Below, piece after piece: positions 49,089-57,924 of a stretch of 64,000 nt of DNA. Made by a program: the position numbers and the translations under genes. A model generated the notes under the pieces. That model did no database searches. It saw only the letters and a program-made list of their open reading frames with translations, and was not told the origin of the DNA. The first letter of the stretch is position 1. The number at the start of each line of letters is the position of its first letter. Origin of the DNA: Cobetia crustatorum (GTDB lineage: Bacteria; Pseudomonadota; Gammaproteobacteria; Pseudomonadales; Halomonadaceae); the NCBI RefSeq assembly GCF_000591415.1, contig NZ_JEMF01000097.1, forward strand, positions 16,548 to 80,547, in the 5' to 3' direction.

Positions 49089-49122
49089 AAAAGCCCTCAC
49101 CTCCCGTGAGGGCTTTTTTTAT
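49089..49122. terminator. Terminator after gdhB
   Basis: AAAAGCCCTCAC and GTGAGGGCTTTT form a 12-base-pair hairpin with a five-base loop and T7; the A run on the left makes it potentially bidirectional. Confidence 0.92.
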
Positions 49123-49299
49123 CGTCATGCATCAGAAAAATGTAGTTTGCCAAAGCATGCAGTAAGGTAACTGTCGCCAGCGGTCTGGTATGCTGAAGCC
49201 ACAGCTTGTGTAGACCTTAATGACACGTCTTGAGGGTTGCTGCGGCAACACTCAAAGGCAGATGTTTTCAAAGCTCCAGTACAACAAGGCAGAGACACC

Positions 49300-50409
49300 A
49301 TGTCACATCGTGCGTTACCCCTTGCCTGCGCCCTTGCGCTCGGCCTTTCCACATTGACTTTCCAGGTTGCGCTGGCAGACGGTAGCCCTGCTCAGCAGCG
49401 CGCTGAAGCGGCTGCGGGCAAGCTTGATGTCTCCAAGTTCCTCAAGCCACGCAGCGATGCCCACAGCCAGAACTTCCAGTTCGGTGGCACCAGCGTGCAT
49501 CAGTTCACCATCAAGGAAGCGGGCCGTTACGAGATTGACGGCAATGCCAACTTTGACGTGACAGATCCCTATACGCTCAAGGCGACTCTTGAAGACGAGC
49601 AGGGTGCGACCGTCGTGTCAGCAGAGGGTAATCGTGCTTCTGATGGCTTGAAGATCAGCACCGAACTTCAGCCGGGCACTTACAAACTGCGTGTGCGTGG
49701 CGACAAGCTGAGTGCAGGCAAGTCAGGTGGCAACACCTATGAAGTGAATGTGGTAGGTCTCAACGAGAGCGGTGAGAAGCTGTCTGCCGAGGACAGTGGT
49801 ATCGAGACTGGCGATGGACTGGTCTTCCTCGATACTGATGGTGATGGCCGTCGTACCGCCTTCGTCAATGCTGATGATGAAGTCGCTACCATCAAGCCGG
49901 CGACCGTCGCAGCAGCAGAGCAAGCGGCACGTGAGAGCAAGACTGCCGAGACAGGCAGTGCAGCGGCATCAGGTGCCATGGGGGCGACTGAAGGTGCTGC
50001 TGATGCCGCTGATGCTGGTCAGACAGCGGCCGCCACCGGCAGCGCAGCCGTTACTCAGTCAGAAGCCGAACCGCAGGATCGTCGCTTCGACGAGATCGTT
50101 ACCGATGTGCGTATCAACGAGAAGGGTGAGGTCTTGACCTTCGATGTCGGCGAGCGCGGCACCGTGACCATCGATAGTGAAACCTTCCCGGGTAGCGAAG
50201 GTACCTACAAGCTGGAGATGCGCTTGCTGGATGCCAGCGGCAATGCAGTCGCTAGCGACAAGGGCAAAGGCTTCCAGGGAGACTTCCATCTCAAGACAGT
50301 GCTTGAGCCGGGCCGTTATACCGTATGGGTCAGTGGTCGCAAGTACGGTACGTCCATGGAGGGTGTCAATAACTACACCGTTCGTGTGCAGCAGCTTGAC
50401 GTGAAGTGA
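49300..50409 (+). CDS. Secreted two-repeat protein of unknown function
   Basis: A 369-residue protein with a clear signal peptide (MSHRALPLACALALGLSTLT, cleavage near VALADG at residue 27). Two related beta-rich halves follow: one around residues 60-165 (GRYEIDGN..., LQPGTYKLRVRGDKLSAGKSGGNTYEVNVV) and one around 275-369 (GTVTIDSE..., LEPGRYTVWVSGRKYGTSMEGVNNYTVRVQ). The shared ending suggests an internal duplication of a PPC-like or carbohydrate-binding-like sandwich. They are joined by an Ala/Thr/Gly-rich linker near 225-270. I do not recognise a named family. It stands alone between two terminators; start chosen to give the signal peptide. Confidence 0.7.
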   Translation: MSHRALPLACALALGLSTLTFQVALADGSPAQQRAEAAAGKLDVSKFLKPRSDAHSQNFQFGGTSVHQFTIKEAGRYEIDGNANFDVTDPYTLKATLEDEQGATVVSAEGNRASDGLKISTELQPGTYKLRVRGDKLSAGKSGGNTYEVNVVGLNESGEKLSAEDSGIETGDGLVFLDTDGDGRRTAFVNADDEVATIKPATVAAAEQAARESKTAETGSAAASGAMGATEGAADAADAGQTAAATGSAAVTQSEAEPQDRRFDEIVTDVRINEKGEVLTFDVGERGTVTIDSETFPGSEGTYKLEMRLLDASGNAVASDKGKGFQGDFHLKTVLEPGRYTVWVSGRKYGTSMEGVNNYTVRVQQLDVK

Positions 50410-50470
50410 TCTGGACAAGGAGGCCATTCTGGAAAGCTTCTCGCTAACGGAAGTCCTCACCGGATAGATC

Positions 50471-50505
50471 AAGGACGGCCCCTATACGGGGTCGTCCTTT
50501 TTTAT
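50471..50505 (+). terminator. Terminator after the two-repeat secreted protein
   Basis: AAGGACGGCCCC with GGGGTCGTCCTT (loop TATAC-like) followed by T6 on the plus strand. Confidence 0.9.
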
Positions 50506-50631
50506 GCTCATATTGGGAGGGCAATCTGTCCTGCGGTGTCTGTTGTACGAGGCTTCGGGTATAATCCGCGCCCAGTCTTGCTCGTGGCCTAGTCTTGCTG
50601 CCATGACCCCGTCTGCCGCCTGGAGATTGCC

Positions 50632-51681
50632 ATGTACTCGCTCGCTCGTTCTCTACTGTTCAGACTCGATCCGGAAACGGCCCACAGTGTGACACTCAGT
50701 GCGCTCGATATGGCGCATCGTCTAGGGATAGCACGTGGACTTGGCGGAGAAGCCCCGCAAGATCCCATCACACTGATGGGACTCACATTCTCCAATCGTG
50801 TTGGGCTCGCCGCAGGGCTCGACAAGAATGCCGATCATCTTGAGGCTCTTGGCGCGCTCGGTTTCGGGTTTGTTGAAGTCGGTACGGTGACACCGAAAGG
50901 GCAGTCTGGTAATCCCAAGCCGCGTCTTTTCCGGCTGCCGGCGCATCAGGCGATCATCAACCGCATGGGCTTCAACAATGCAGGTGTTGAGCATCTGGTC
51001 GAGCGCGTCAAGGCAGCGCAGCAGTCCGGAAAATCCCGATACCAGGGCGTATTGGGCATCAATATCGGCAAGAATCTGACGACCGCTGTCGATGATGCGT
51101 TGAGTGATTACCTGCTGTGTCTGGACGCCGTACATGCTCACGCCGACTACATCACCGCCAACATCTCATCGCCCAATACTCCCGGGCTGCGCAATCTTCA
51201 GTTCGGTGATCACTTGAGTGAGTTGTTGGCGGGTTTACGTCAGCGCTGCGATCAGCTGGATGCTAGCCGTGGCAAGAAGGTGCCGCTGGTGATCAAGATT
51301 GCACCGGACATGGATAGCGACGAAATTCTCTTCGTGGCTCGCGCCCTGGCTGACAATGGCATTGATGGTGTGATTGCCACCAATACCACCATCGAGCGCA
51401 CTGCAGTGGCGGGTAATGTTCATGCCAATGAGGCCGGTGGGCTGTCAGGAGCACCGGTACGTGAGTCGTCTACCCGCGTGATTCGTGGCCTGCGTGATGC
51501 GTTGCCGCAGATGCCGATTATCGGTGTAGGAGGAATCACCGATGGTGAGAGTGCGCGCGAGAAGATTACTGCGGGTGCTGATCTGGTCCAGCTTTACTCC
51601 GGCTTGATTTATCGTGGCCCGTCACTGGTCGGTGAGTGCGTACGCGCGCTGGATAAGGCTGATACTCTGATTCGGGTGTAA
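50632..51681 (+). CDS. pyrD: PyrD, quinone-dependent dihydroorotate dehydrogenase (class 2)
   Basis: Fourth step of pyrimidine synthesis, at the inner membrane, electrons going to quinone. The 349-residue protein has the class 2 N-terminal helix (MYSLARSLLFRLDPETAH), GLAAGLDKNADHLEALGALGFGFVE, the FMN/orotate loop NISSPNTPGLRNLQ with the catalytic serine, VIATNTT, GGLSGAPV, IGVGGI and LYSGLIYRGP. Start has GGAG. pyrD next to rmf and rlmKL is a familiar gammaproteobacterial neighbourhood. Confidence 0.95.
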   Translation: MYSLARSLLFRLDPETAHSVTLSALDMAHRLGIARGLGGEAPQDPITLMGLTFSNRVGLAAGLDKNADHLEALGALGFGFVEVGTVTPKGQSGNPKPRLFRLPAHQAIINRMGFNNAGVEHLVERVKAAQQSGKSRYQGVLGINIGKNLTTAVDDALSDYLLCLDAVHAHADYITANISSPNTPGLRNLQFGDHLSELLAGLRQRCDQLDASRGKKVPLVIKIAPDMDSDEILFVARALADNGIDGVIATNTTIERTAVAGNVHANEAGGLSGAPVRESSTRVIRGLRDALPQMPIIGVGGITDGESAREKITAGADLVQLYSGLIYRGPSLVGECVRALDKADTLIRV

Positions 51682-51744
51682 CGGCCCAGGTGATAGCCAG
51701 ATAAGATCATCGTGTCAGCTGGGCACAAAAGCAGACATATAATA

Positions 51745-51778
51745 GAAAAGCCGCCCCCTGTTATCAGCAGGAGGCGGC
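51745..51778 (-). terminator. Hairpin downstream of pyrD
   Basis: GCCGCC...CTG pairs with CAGGAGGCGGC. On the minus strand it is followed by TTTTCTATT, so it would end a transcript coming from the right; on the plus strand there is no T-run after it. Confidence 0.55.
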
Positions 51779-52418
51779 CTCGGTACCGGCGTGAAGATGA
51801 AATGGCGATGACAGTATATTTTCGTGATCTGTCAGCGCCGTGTTGGCTGCCATGTCCAGCCAGCGTGCACGATGCGAAGCGCTTTTCCGCCAAGGATGAC
51901 GGCTTGGGTAATACCCATTGAGCTCATCGGGCCGTGGTTAGTGAATGCAGGCGTGAAGCGTATTGCAGCTTCTGACGAACCTGCGGATGCAGTCAAGTGA
52001 ACGTATACCCGTGCCGTACTCCGCGCTGGACCGTCGTCCCCGCAGGCCGTCGCCTGCCGCGCTTGTTGATAGAGCATGATGGCAAGTGCCGTGACACGGG
52101 CGCCAACATCGCGGCCATCAAGGTAACTACAGGTGCAGGCCCCATTGCCTACATCTCAGTCATCCTGTCTGTGCCGTGCGTCATCAAGGTAGAAATAAGG
52201 CGTTACCTCCCTGGTGGTCAGGCTTGTCGCACTGCGACATCCTTGGGATTTTTCCGGGTGAAGTCGGCATTGGCCGACTCACCGTGAACACCTCGAGTCC
52301 TCTCTATACGTGCCTACCGGGGCCTGGTGAGAGGTTTGCCGGTGGCGTGATGCCGGAATCCGCTTGCGCAGCGCATCAGGCTGCGTGGGCGGGGTGAATG
52401 GCGCGATGCGCCATCATG

Positions 52419-52462
52419 CCGGAGTCATATCCATCATGTGATGATTCTGTATATGACTCCGG
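52419..52462. repeat. Inverted repeat downstream of rmf
   Basis: CCGGAGTCATAT (52419-52430) and ATATGACTCCGG (52451-52462) are perfect 12-base arms around a 20-base loop that itself contains TCAT/ATGA. It is 42 bases past the rmf stop, with no T-run, so it may stabilise the rmf mRNA rather than terminate it. Confidence 0.6.
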
Positions 52463-52504
52463 TGTATTACGTCGACTCCATCTTGCTTGGCAGGGAACAG
52501 TACC

Positions 52505-52714
52505 TTAGGACAGCACCATCGGATTCTTGTGTATGCCAGAAACGCCGGTCATACCAGACCACTGGTCTCCACGTCCTTCACGCCAGCCACTCATCCAGAA
52601 TTCACGCATATTTACATCGATACTGGGACATTCGTCACGGGAGCGGCCAGTTACTCCGGCCTTGTAGCCGTGAACATAGGCACGCTGAAAGCGATCACGT
52701 TTCTGTCTCTTCAT
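52505..52714 (-). CDS. rmf: RMF, ribosome modulation factor
   Basis: A 69-residue basic protein that dimerises 70S ribosomes into inactive 100S particles in stationary phase. The N-terminus MKRQKRDRFQRAYVHGYKAG, then GRSRDECP and WMSGWREGR, follow E. coli RMF (55 residues) almost motif by motif. The C-terminal 20 residues after WREGRGDQ are an extension. Ribosome site AGAGG is six bases upstream. It is encoded between pyrD and rlmKL on the opposite strand, and is easy to miss because of its size. Confidence 0.93.
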   Translation of the reverse strand: MKRQKRDRFQRAYVHGYKAGVTGRSRDECPSIDVNMREFWMSGWREGRGDQWSGMTGVSGIHKNPMVLS

Positions 52715-53203
52715 GGATGACCTCTATGTGAGAACCCATCGGCGCTGTGAGTCACTGTCTGCAATGATGTCTCGATGAGGCGTGGCCTGATCGCAGACGC
52801 CAGATGCAGCACGATGCGCCGATTGAGAGAGTAGGCCGATGCCCTGACAGGCACCTTCGCCTCATGCTTCATCATCTCGTTCTGTTGACCAGTCATGTCG
52901 GAAAAGGTCGCGGGTGTGAGATGATTGAGAGTCTTGCTTGAATACGCTCGAGTGTGATGATGGAAAGGTCACTATTCTCCTGTACCGACACTATTGATAC
53001 CTGTGCGGGTTTGGAAAATTGCCCGAATGAGGGTTTCGCTCCTTGACCCTCGATTTCGCATGGCGTGTTACCTGTCCGAATTCGTAGCTACACCTATAGT
53101 TTTTAGAACACTGCCTCTGGCTTGTCGACAGCCGTATAGGAATATCGCTAGTGCCAGAAGCCAACTCACAGGAATAAGTCCGGCATTTGCCGGTGAGAGA
53201 TTC
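52715..53203. other. Divergent promoter region of rmf and rlmKL
   Basis: About 490 bases without a credible gene; the 61-codon minus-strand frame at 52711-52896 and the upstream extension of the rlmKL frame to 52994 have no recognisable content. It must hold the promoters of both flanking genes. Confidence 0.4.
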
Positions 53204-55419
53204 ATGACTGACACAACCTCTGCGACCTCGCCCCGTGCGCCCAGCAACCCGCTATCCACCTGGTTTGCGACCTGCCCGCGTGGCATTGAAACGCTGCTGG
53301 CTGACGAGCTGACTGCCTTGGGTGCCGAGGTGACTGGAACTACCGTCGCTGGTGTGCATTTCAATGGCAGTCAGGAAATGGCCTATCGCACCATCCTGTG
53401 GTCACGCCTGGCTAACCGCATCATTCGCTTGCTGACTCGCGTCGGTGGTGTGGATACCGGTGAGCAATTGCGCAAGGCAAGTGCTGGGGTCGATTGGGCG
53501 ATGGAATTGCCTGATCGTGCCTCTATCGCCGTCGATTTCCACGGAACGTGGAAAGACATCCGGCATACTTTCTTTGGCGCTCAGACCGTCAAGGATGGCA
53601 TCGTCGAGGCGATGTTCGAGGAAGGGCGCAACAAGCCGACGGTCGATGGCAAGGGCGCTGATCTGCGTATCTATGCCCATCTGCATAACGGTTACATCAC
53701 GCTGGGTATTGACCTGGTCGGGCGTAGCTTGCATCAGCGCGGCTATCGCCCGGATATTGCTCACGCACCGCTCAAGGAAAACCTGGCCGCGGCCCTGTTG
53801 ATGCGCGCTGATTGGCCGGCACGTGCGGCACGTGGCGAAAGCCTGGTCGACCCGATGTGTGGTTCCGGTACGCTATTGATCGAAGCGGCACTGATGGCGG
53901 CTGATATCGCACCGCAAGCGCTGTGCGAGCAGTTTGCCTGCCGTCACTGGGGCCGCCACGACGAGCGTATCTGGACGGCGCTGCGTGAAGAGATGGAGCA
54001 GCGTGCCATTGCCGGGCGTCGTCAGGTTACGGCGCGTCTCTTTGGACGTGATTACAGCCCGCAGGCGATTTCGGCAGCACGTGCCAACGCCATGCGTGCT
54101 GGCATTCCTGCATTGATCGAATTTGAAGGTGCTTCCGTCGCGGAACTGACCTGCCCTGAAGGCGCCACGGCTGGCTGGTGATCACCAATCCGCCTTATGG
54201 TGAGCGCTTGGGTGAGTTGCCGGCGCTGGTGCCGCTCTACGCGAGCCTGGGCGAGCGTATGAAGCGTCATTTCGGCGGCTGGACGCTGGCGATGTTCACC
54301 GGTAACCCTGATCTGGGTCACCGCCTGGGACTGCGTGCTCATCGTCAGTATGCTTTCCGCAATGGTCAGCTCGAATGCAAGCTGCTCATGATTGACGTGA
54401 CCATGCGTGAGCGTGCGGCTGATGAAGACAGTGTGGTCGAAGATGCCCGAAGTCAGCCTGCGCTGAGCGAAGGCGGTCAGATGTTTGCCAATCGCCTGAA
54501 GAAAAATCAGAAGGCTCTGGCCCGCTGGCTCAAGCAAAGCAATACCACCTGCTATCGTCTCTACGATGCCGACATGCCGGAATACGCGCTGGCCATCGAT
54601 ATCTATGGCCGTCACGTGCACGTGCAGGAATACACGCCGCCCAAGTCCGTGGATGCAAGCCAAGCGCAGCGGCGCCTGATGGATGCCCTGGCCGCGATTC
54701 CGGGTGTGCTGGGTTGCTCGCCGAATGACATTCACATCAAGCAGCGTACCCGTCAGGCGGGCAAGGCACAGTACACGCGTCAGGATACCTCTGGTCAGCG
54801 CATCGAGATGCAGGAAGGCGATGCCAAGCTATGGGTGAATCTCAAGGACTATCTGGATACCGGGTTGTTTCTGGATCATCGTCCGGTACGCAAGCTGCTG
54901 GCGCGTGAAGCGGAAGGCAAGCGCTTCCTCAACCTGTTCTGCTATACCGCGACGGCCAGTGTGCACGCGGCATTGGGCGGGGCCAGTGAGAGTATCAGCG
55001 TCGACATGTCCAATACTTACCTGGATTGGGGGCGTGAGAACTTCAAGCTCAACGGCATCAATGAGAAGCGCCACCAGCTCGTACGGGGTGACTGCCTCAA
55101 GTGGCTGGAGCGCTCTCGCGAGCAATTCGACCTGATTTTCATGGATCCGCCGACGTTCTCCAACTCCAAGAAGATGGAAGGCACCCTGGATATTCAGCGC
55201 GACCACGCACGGTTGATTGACTTGGCGGTAGCGAGTCTGGCACCCGGCGGCACGCTGATTTTCTCCAATAACCATCGTCGTTTCGTGCTGGATGACAGCG
55301 TGAGCGAGCACCTGGTAGTGGAAAATCTATCGCGTAAGCTGCTGGATCCTGACTTCAAGCGTCGTCCGGATATCCATCACGTTTACCGCATTCGTCGTGT
55401 TAGCGACGTGAAGGGCTAA
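53204..55419 (+). pseudogene. rlmL: RlmKL, bifunctional 23S rRNA methyltransferase, frameshifted (possible sequence error)
   Basis: The N-terminal half (THUMP plus RlmL, m2G2445) begins WFATCPRGIETLLADEL and holds DPMCGSGTLLIEAALMA. The frame ends at a TGA within GCTGGCTGGTGA near 54170-54181, and the catalytic NPPYGERLGE and the RlmK half (m7G2069; NLFCYTATASVHAALGGA, MDPPTFSNSKKM) continue in the next frame to 55419. Restoring one base (GGCCTGGTGATC) rejoins one protein of about 738 residues, as expected for this fused enzyme (702 in E. coli). ATG 53204 has GAGAG upstream. The downstream frame also opens with ATG at 54178 but lacks a ribosome site. Confidence 0.9.
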
Positions 55420-55422
55420 ATA

Positions 55423-55764
55423 ATGGGTGCTTTGGTGCCACTGCAGCTTTTCACCACTGCAGGCTGCCATCTGTGCGGGCAGCTCGAGGCAATGCTTGTG
55501 CAGTCAGGTGCGCAGGTGATGCTGGAGAAGGTCGAGATTGCGGATGACGCAGCGCGGGTAGCGCGTTATGCCACCCGTATTCCGGTGCTGAGGACGTCTG
55601 CAGGCGAGGAATATTCTCTTGCAGACACTTCCCAGACGCTGTCGGAGTGGCTGACCATGCAAGGTGTCGAGCTATCCGTGCCAGGGTTGGCATTGGCGCC
55701 ACCACAAGATGCACTCGTCTCCAGGACGGCTGTCATGCGCAATGGACGCCGTTTTCTCAACTGA
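55423..55764 (+). CDS. Glutaredoxin-like thioredoxin-fold protein
   Basis: A 113-residue thioredoxin-fold protein with a CxxC near the N-terminus (LFTTAGCHLCGQLEAML) and the cis-proline in TRIPVLRT. It resembles the DUF836/glutaredoxin-2-like group found after rlmKL in many gammaproteobacteria. It begins four bases after the rlmKL stop, so it is probably co-transcribed. The C-terminal 30 residues after WLTMQGVEL are unstructured-looking. Redox partner unknown. Confidence 0.78.
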   Translation: MGALVPLQLFTTAGCHLCGQLEAMLVQSGAQVMLEKVEIADDAARVARYATRIPVLRTSAGEEYSLADTSQTLSEWLTMQGVELSVPGLALAPPQDALVSRTAVMRNGRRFLN

Positions 55765-55798
55765 GGTCGAGTCCTCGGCTGAGAGAGGTGCCGCACAT

Positions 55799-55839
55799 CA
55801 AAAGACCGCCCATGCAATCATGCACGAGCGGTCTTTTGG
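55799..55839. terminator. Terminator between the glutaredoxin-like and WGR genes
   Basis: AAAAGACCGC pairs with GCGGTCTTTT, with an inner CATGCA/TGCACG region; both flanks carry A or T runs, so it can serve the two convergent genes. Confidence 0.8.
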
Positions 55840-55889
55840 TATGTAGCGTTTGATATATGGCGCACGCCAGTATGTTTATGCTGAGAAGT

Positions 55890-56168
55890 CTAGCCTTCCA
55901 ATAGCGACATCTGATGCATGGCGTCTTCAGCCTCGGGACTGTCGGCGGTTGCCTCAAGTACCTTGGTGAAGCCGCGTGAAGCCTGGATATGCGCAAGATC
56001 GCTGACCCAGGTCATGGCTTGTTCGTAGTTCTCGGCAAGGTCATGTTTCAGCCCGCCGAACTGGGTGCCAATCTGGCCCCAGGAGCGGCTGACGATCCAG
56101 TCGCCGAACATGTCCTGATGCACATGGACCAGAACGTAATCGTGGTGGCTTTCCCAGCGGATGATCAC
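55890..56168 (-). CDS. Small WGR-domain protein
   Basis: A protein of 92 residues from this start, containing a WGR-like domain (DMFGDWIVSRSWGQIGTQFGGLKHDLAENYEQAMTWV), a fold seen in poly(ADP-ribose) polymerases and in stand-alone bacterial proteins of unknown function. GTG at 56168 is chosen because GGGAG lies six bases upstream and WGR proteins usually begin just before the RWESHHDYVLV strand. The open frame runs back to an ATG at 56270 without a ribosome site. Convergent with the glutaredoxin-like gene. Confidence 0.65.
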   Translation of the reverse strand: MIIRWESHHDYVLVHVHQDMFGDWIVSRSWGQIGTQFGGLKHDLAENYEQAMTWVSDLAHIQASRGFTKVLEATADSPEAEDAMHQMSLLEG

Positions 56169-56382
56169 GCGTGACTCCCGAAGCGAGACTGTGATGGCCT
56201 GACGATTGTCGCAAGCTTGTGACGCCCACGACGTGCGCCTAAGATGGCACGGCGGCGGGCAGGAAATCATACCATTGTAATCTTCGCGAGCTTTGCGACA
56301 AGGTATGAGGCAATAAAAGCCGATACGTCAGTGTAATATGCCCGCAGCGCAACCCATTGCCACAGGAAGGAAAAGGCAACAG

Positions 56383-57561
56383 ATGCACATCATCGTGGAT
56401 GATAACGTCCCCTTGGCAGATGAATTCTTCTCCGAATTGGGTGAAGTGACCTGTCTGCCTACCAGTGAGATCAACAACGCCGTCCTCAAGGATGCCGACA
56501 TGTTGATCTGCCGTTCCACGCTTCGAGTGGATGAGGCGTTACTGGCGGGTACTCGCGTACGCTTCGTTGGTTCACCGATCATCGGCACCGATCACGTTGA
56601 CCTCGACTGGCTCGAGTCTGCGGGAATCCATTTCACCAACGCACCAGGTTGTAACGCCGATTCGGTGGTGGATTACGTGCTGTCGTCGTTGTGGCATCTG
56701 GCCGAGCAGGAAGGCTTTGATCTACAGCTCAACCGCCGCTTTGGCGTCATCGGTGCCGGTCAGGTGGGGTCGCGGCTGATCAAGCGGCTCGAGTCCCTCG
56801 GTGCTGAGGTACTGGTCTGCGACCCGCCTCGTGCTGAGGCCGAAGGGCAGGGCGATGAGAGCAAGAATGCGCCCCGCTTCGTTGATATCGATCAGCTGGT
56901 CGCGGAGTGTGATGTCATCTGTGTGCATACGCCGATGATCACTACTGGCGAGCACCAGACACATCATCTGATGAATGCGGAGCGCATCCATGCTCTCAAG
57001 CCTGGCAGCGTACTGTTGAGTGCCGGGCGCGGAGGCTGCGTCGATACTGCTGCGCTCAAGCAGCGCCTGCAGGAGTGTGGTGATCTGCTGACCGTACTTG
57101 ATGTGTGGGAAAACGAGCCGGATATCGATGCCGAGCTTGCCTCGCTGGTGGATATCGCCACTCCGCATATTGCGGGTCACAGCCTGGATGGCAAGATGCA
57201 GGGTACTGAGATCATCTATCAACAGGCCTGCCGCTATTTCGGCTTGCCGGCACGTCGCAAATTGGGTCAGCTCAAACCTGATCCGTGGTTGCGCAAGCTG
57301 GTGTTGACGGGCTGGGCACCGCCCGAAGAAGCACTGGGTCTGTGCGTACGGGCCTGTTACGACGTGCGCCGTGATGTGTTGGGCCTACGTCGTTATCAGC
57401 GTCGCTTCGGTACTGCCGAAGGCTTTGTGCGCTATCGTCGCGAATATCCGCTGCGTCGTGAGTTTTCGACGTTGCGTGTTGAGCTGAAGAAGAACGCACG
57501 TGAACTGCGCGATGTTCTCGAAGGTTTCGGCTTCTCGCGCGTCAAGCTGGTGACCAAATGA
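56383..57561 (+). CDS. pdxB: PdxB, erythronate-4-phosphate dehydrogenase
   Basis: Second step of DXP-independent pyridoxal phosphate synthesis, NAD-dependent. The 392-residue protein starts MHIIVDDNVPLADEFF, has the family's CRSTLRVDEALL, GSPIIGTDHVDLDWL, NAPGCNADSVVDYV, the Rossmann motif VIGAGQVGSRLIKRLE, LLSAGRGGCVDTAAL, LDVWENEPDID and the catalytic histidine in TPHIAGHSLDGKMQGT. The C-terminal dimerisation domain of PdxB is present. AAGGAAAAGG precedes the start. Confidence 0.95.
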   Translation: MHIIVDDNVPLADEFFSELGEVTCLPTSEINNAVLKDADMLICRSTLRVDEALLAGTRVRFVGSPIIGTDHVDLDWLESAGIHFTNAPGCNADSVVDYVLSSLWHLAEQEGFDLQLNRRFGVIGAGQVGSRLIKRLESLGAEVLVCDPPRAEAEGQGDESKNAPRFVDIDQLVAECDVICVHTPMITTGEHQTHHLMNAERIHALKPGSVLLSAGRGGCVDTAALKQRLQECGDLLTVLDVWENEPDIDAELASLVDIATPHIAGHSLDGKMQGTEIIYQQACRYFGLPARRKLGQLKPDPWLRKLVLTGWAPPEEALGLCVRACYDVRRDVLGLRRYQRRFGTAEGFVRYRREYPLRREFSTLRVELKKNARELRDVLEGFGFSRVKLVTK

Positions 57562-57624
57562 TGGGCTGAGCATTGCCCTCGGTCTTCAGTGTCTGTTCGT
57601 CTCGGCGCTACCCTTGTGTCATTC

Positions 57625-57660
57625 GCCCCTGTCGGTCATGCCGGCAGGGGCGTTTGCGTT
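57625..57660 (+). terminator. Terminator after pdxB
   Basis: GCCCCTGTCGG pairs with CCGGCAGGGGC around a four-base loop, followed by GTTTGCGTTTT, 63 bases past the pdxB stop. Confidence 0.75.
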
Positions 57661-57924
57661 TTGGCCGCGAGAAATGGTCGTTACGCTAGACGTTTCGGTC
57701 CGCGACCTTGGTCGATATAATGGCGCGCAATGTGCGACAAAGGTCGATGCTGGTCTGCAGTGACTGTTCCCGAAATACTGCAAGGCGACGCCTGAGCATA
57801 ATTTGAGCGACCTTGCGGGCAAGTCATGCTGTGCCTGTCCCCGTATCCTATTCCTTCCGCCTGCCCTCATGTTTGTCCAGACGGTGCGTGACGGTATTCC
57901 TTTTTTCTGAAGATGGTTCCTTGC
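57661..57924 (+). promoter_or_regulatory. Upstream region of nhaC
   Basis: About 260 bases without a gene. A TATAAT at 57716-57721 (in CGATATAATGG) is a good -10 candidate for transcription toward nhaC; its -35 is not clear. Confidence 0.4.

Larger units (their letters stand above)
51682..52504. other. Long stretch without a recognisable gene between pyrD and rmf
   Basis: About 820 bases. Short open frames occur on both strands (for example 51832-52077 minus, 81 codons) but show no family motif or convincing ribosome site. It contains hairpins at 51750-51778 and 52419-52462, annotated separately. No transposon ends or RNA gene are recognised. Confidence 0.4.

Noticed and set aside
51832..52077. 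81-codon minus-strand frame between pyrD and rmf
   Set aside because: No recognisable family or ribosome site; kept only as a possibility in the note on the unexplained gap.
54178..55419. A stand-alone rlmK gene starting at ATG 54178
   Set aside because: The frame begins with the RlmL catalytic NPPY motif, so it is the continuation of rlmKL after a one-base frameshift, not a separate gene.
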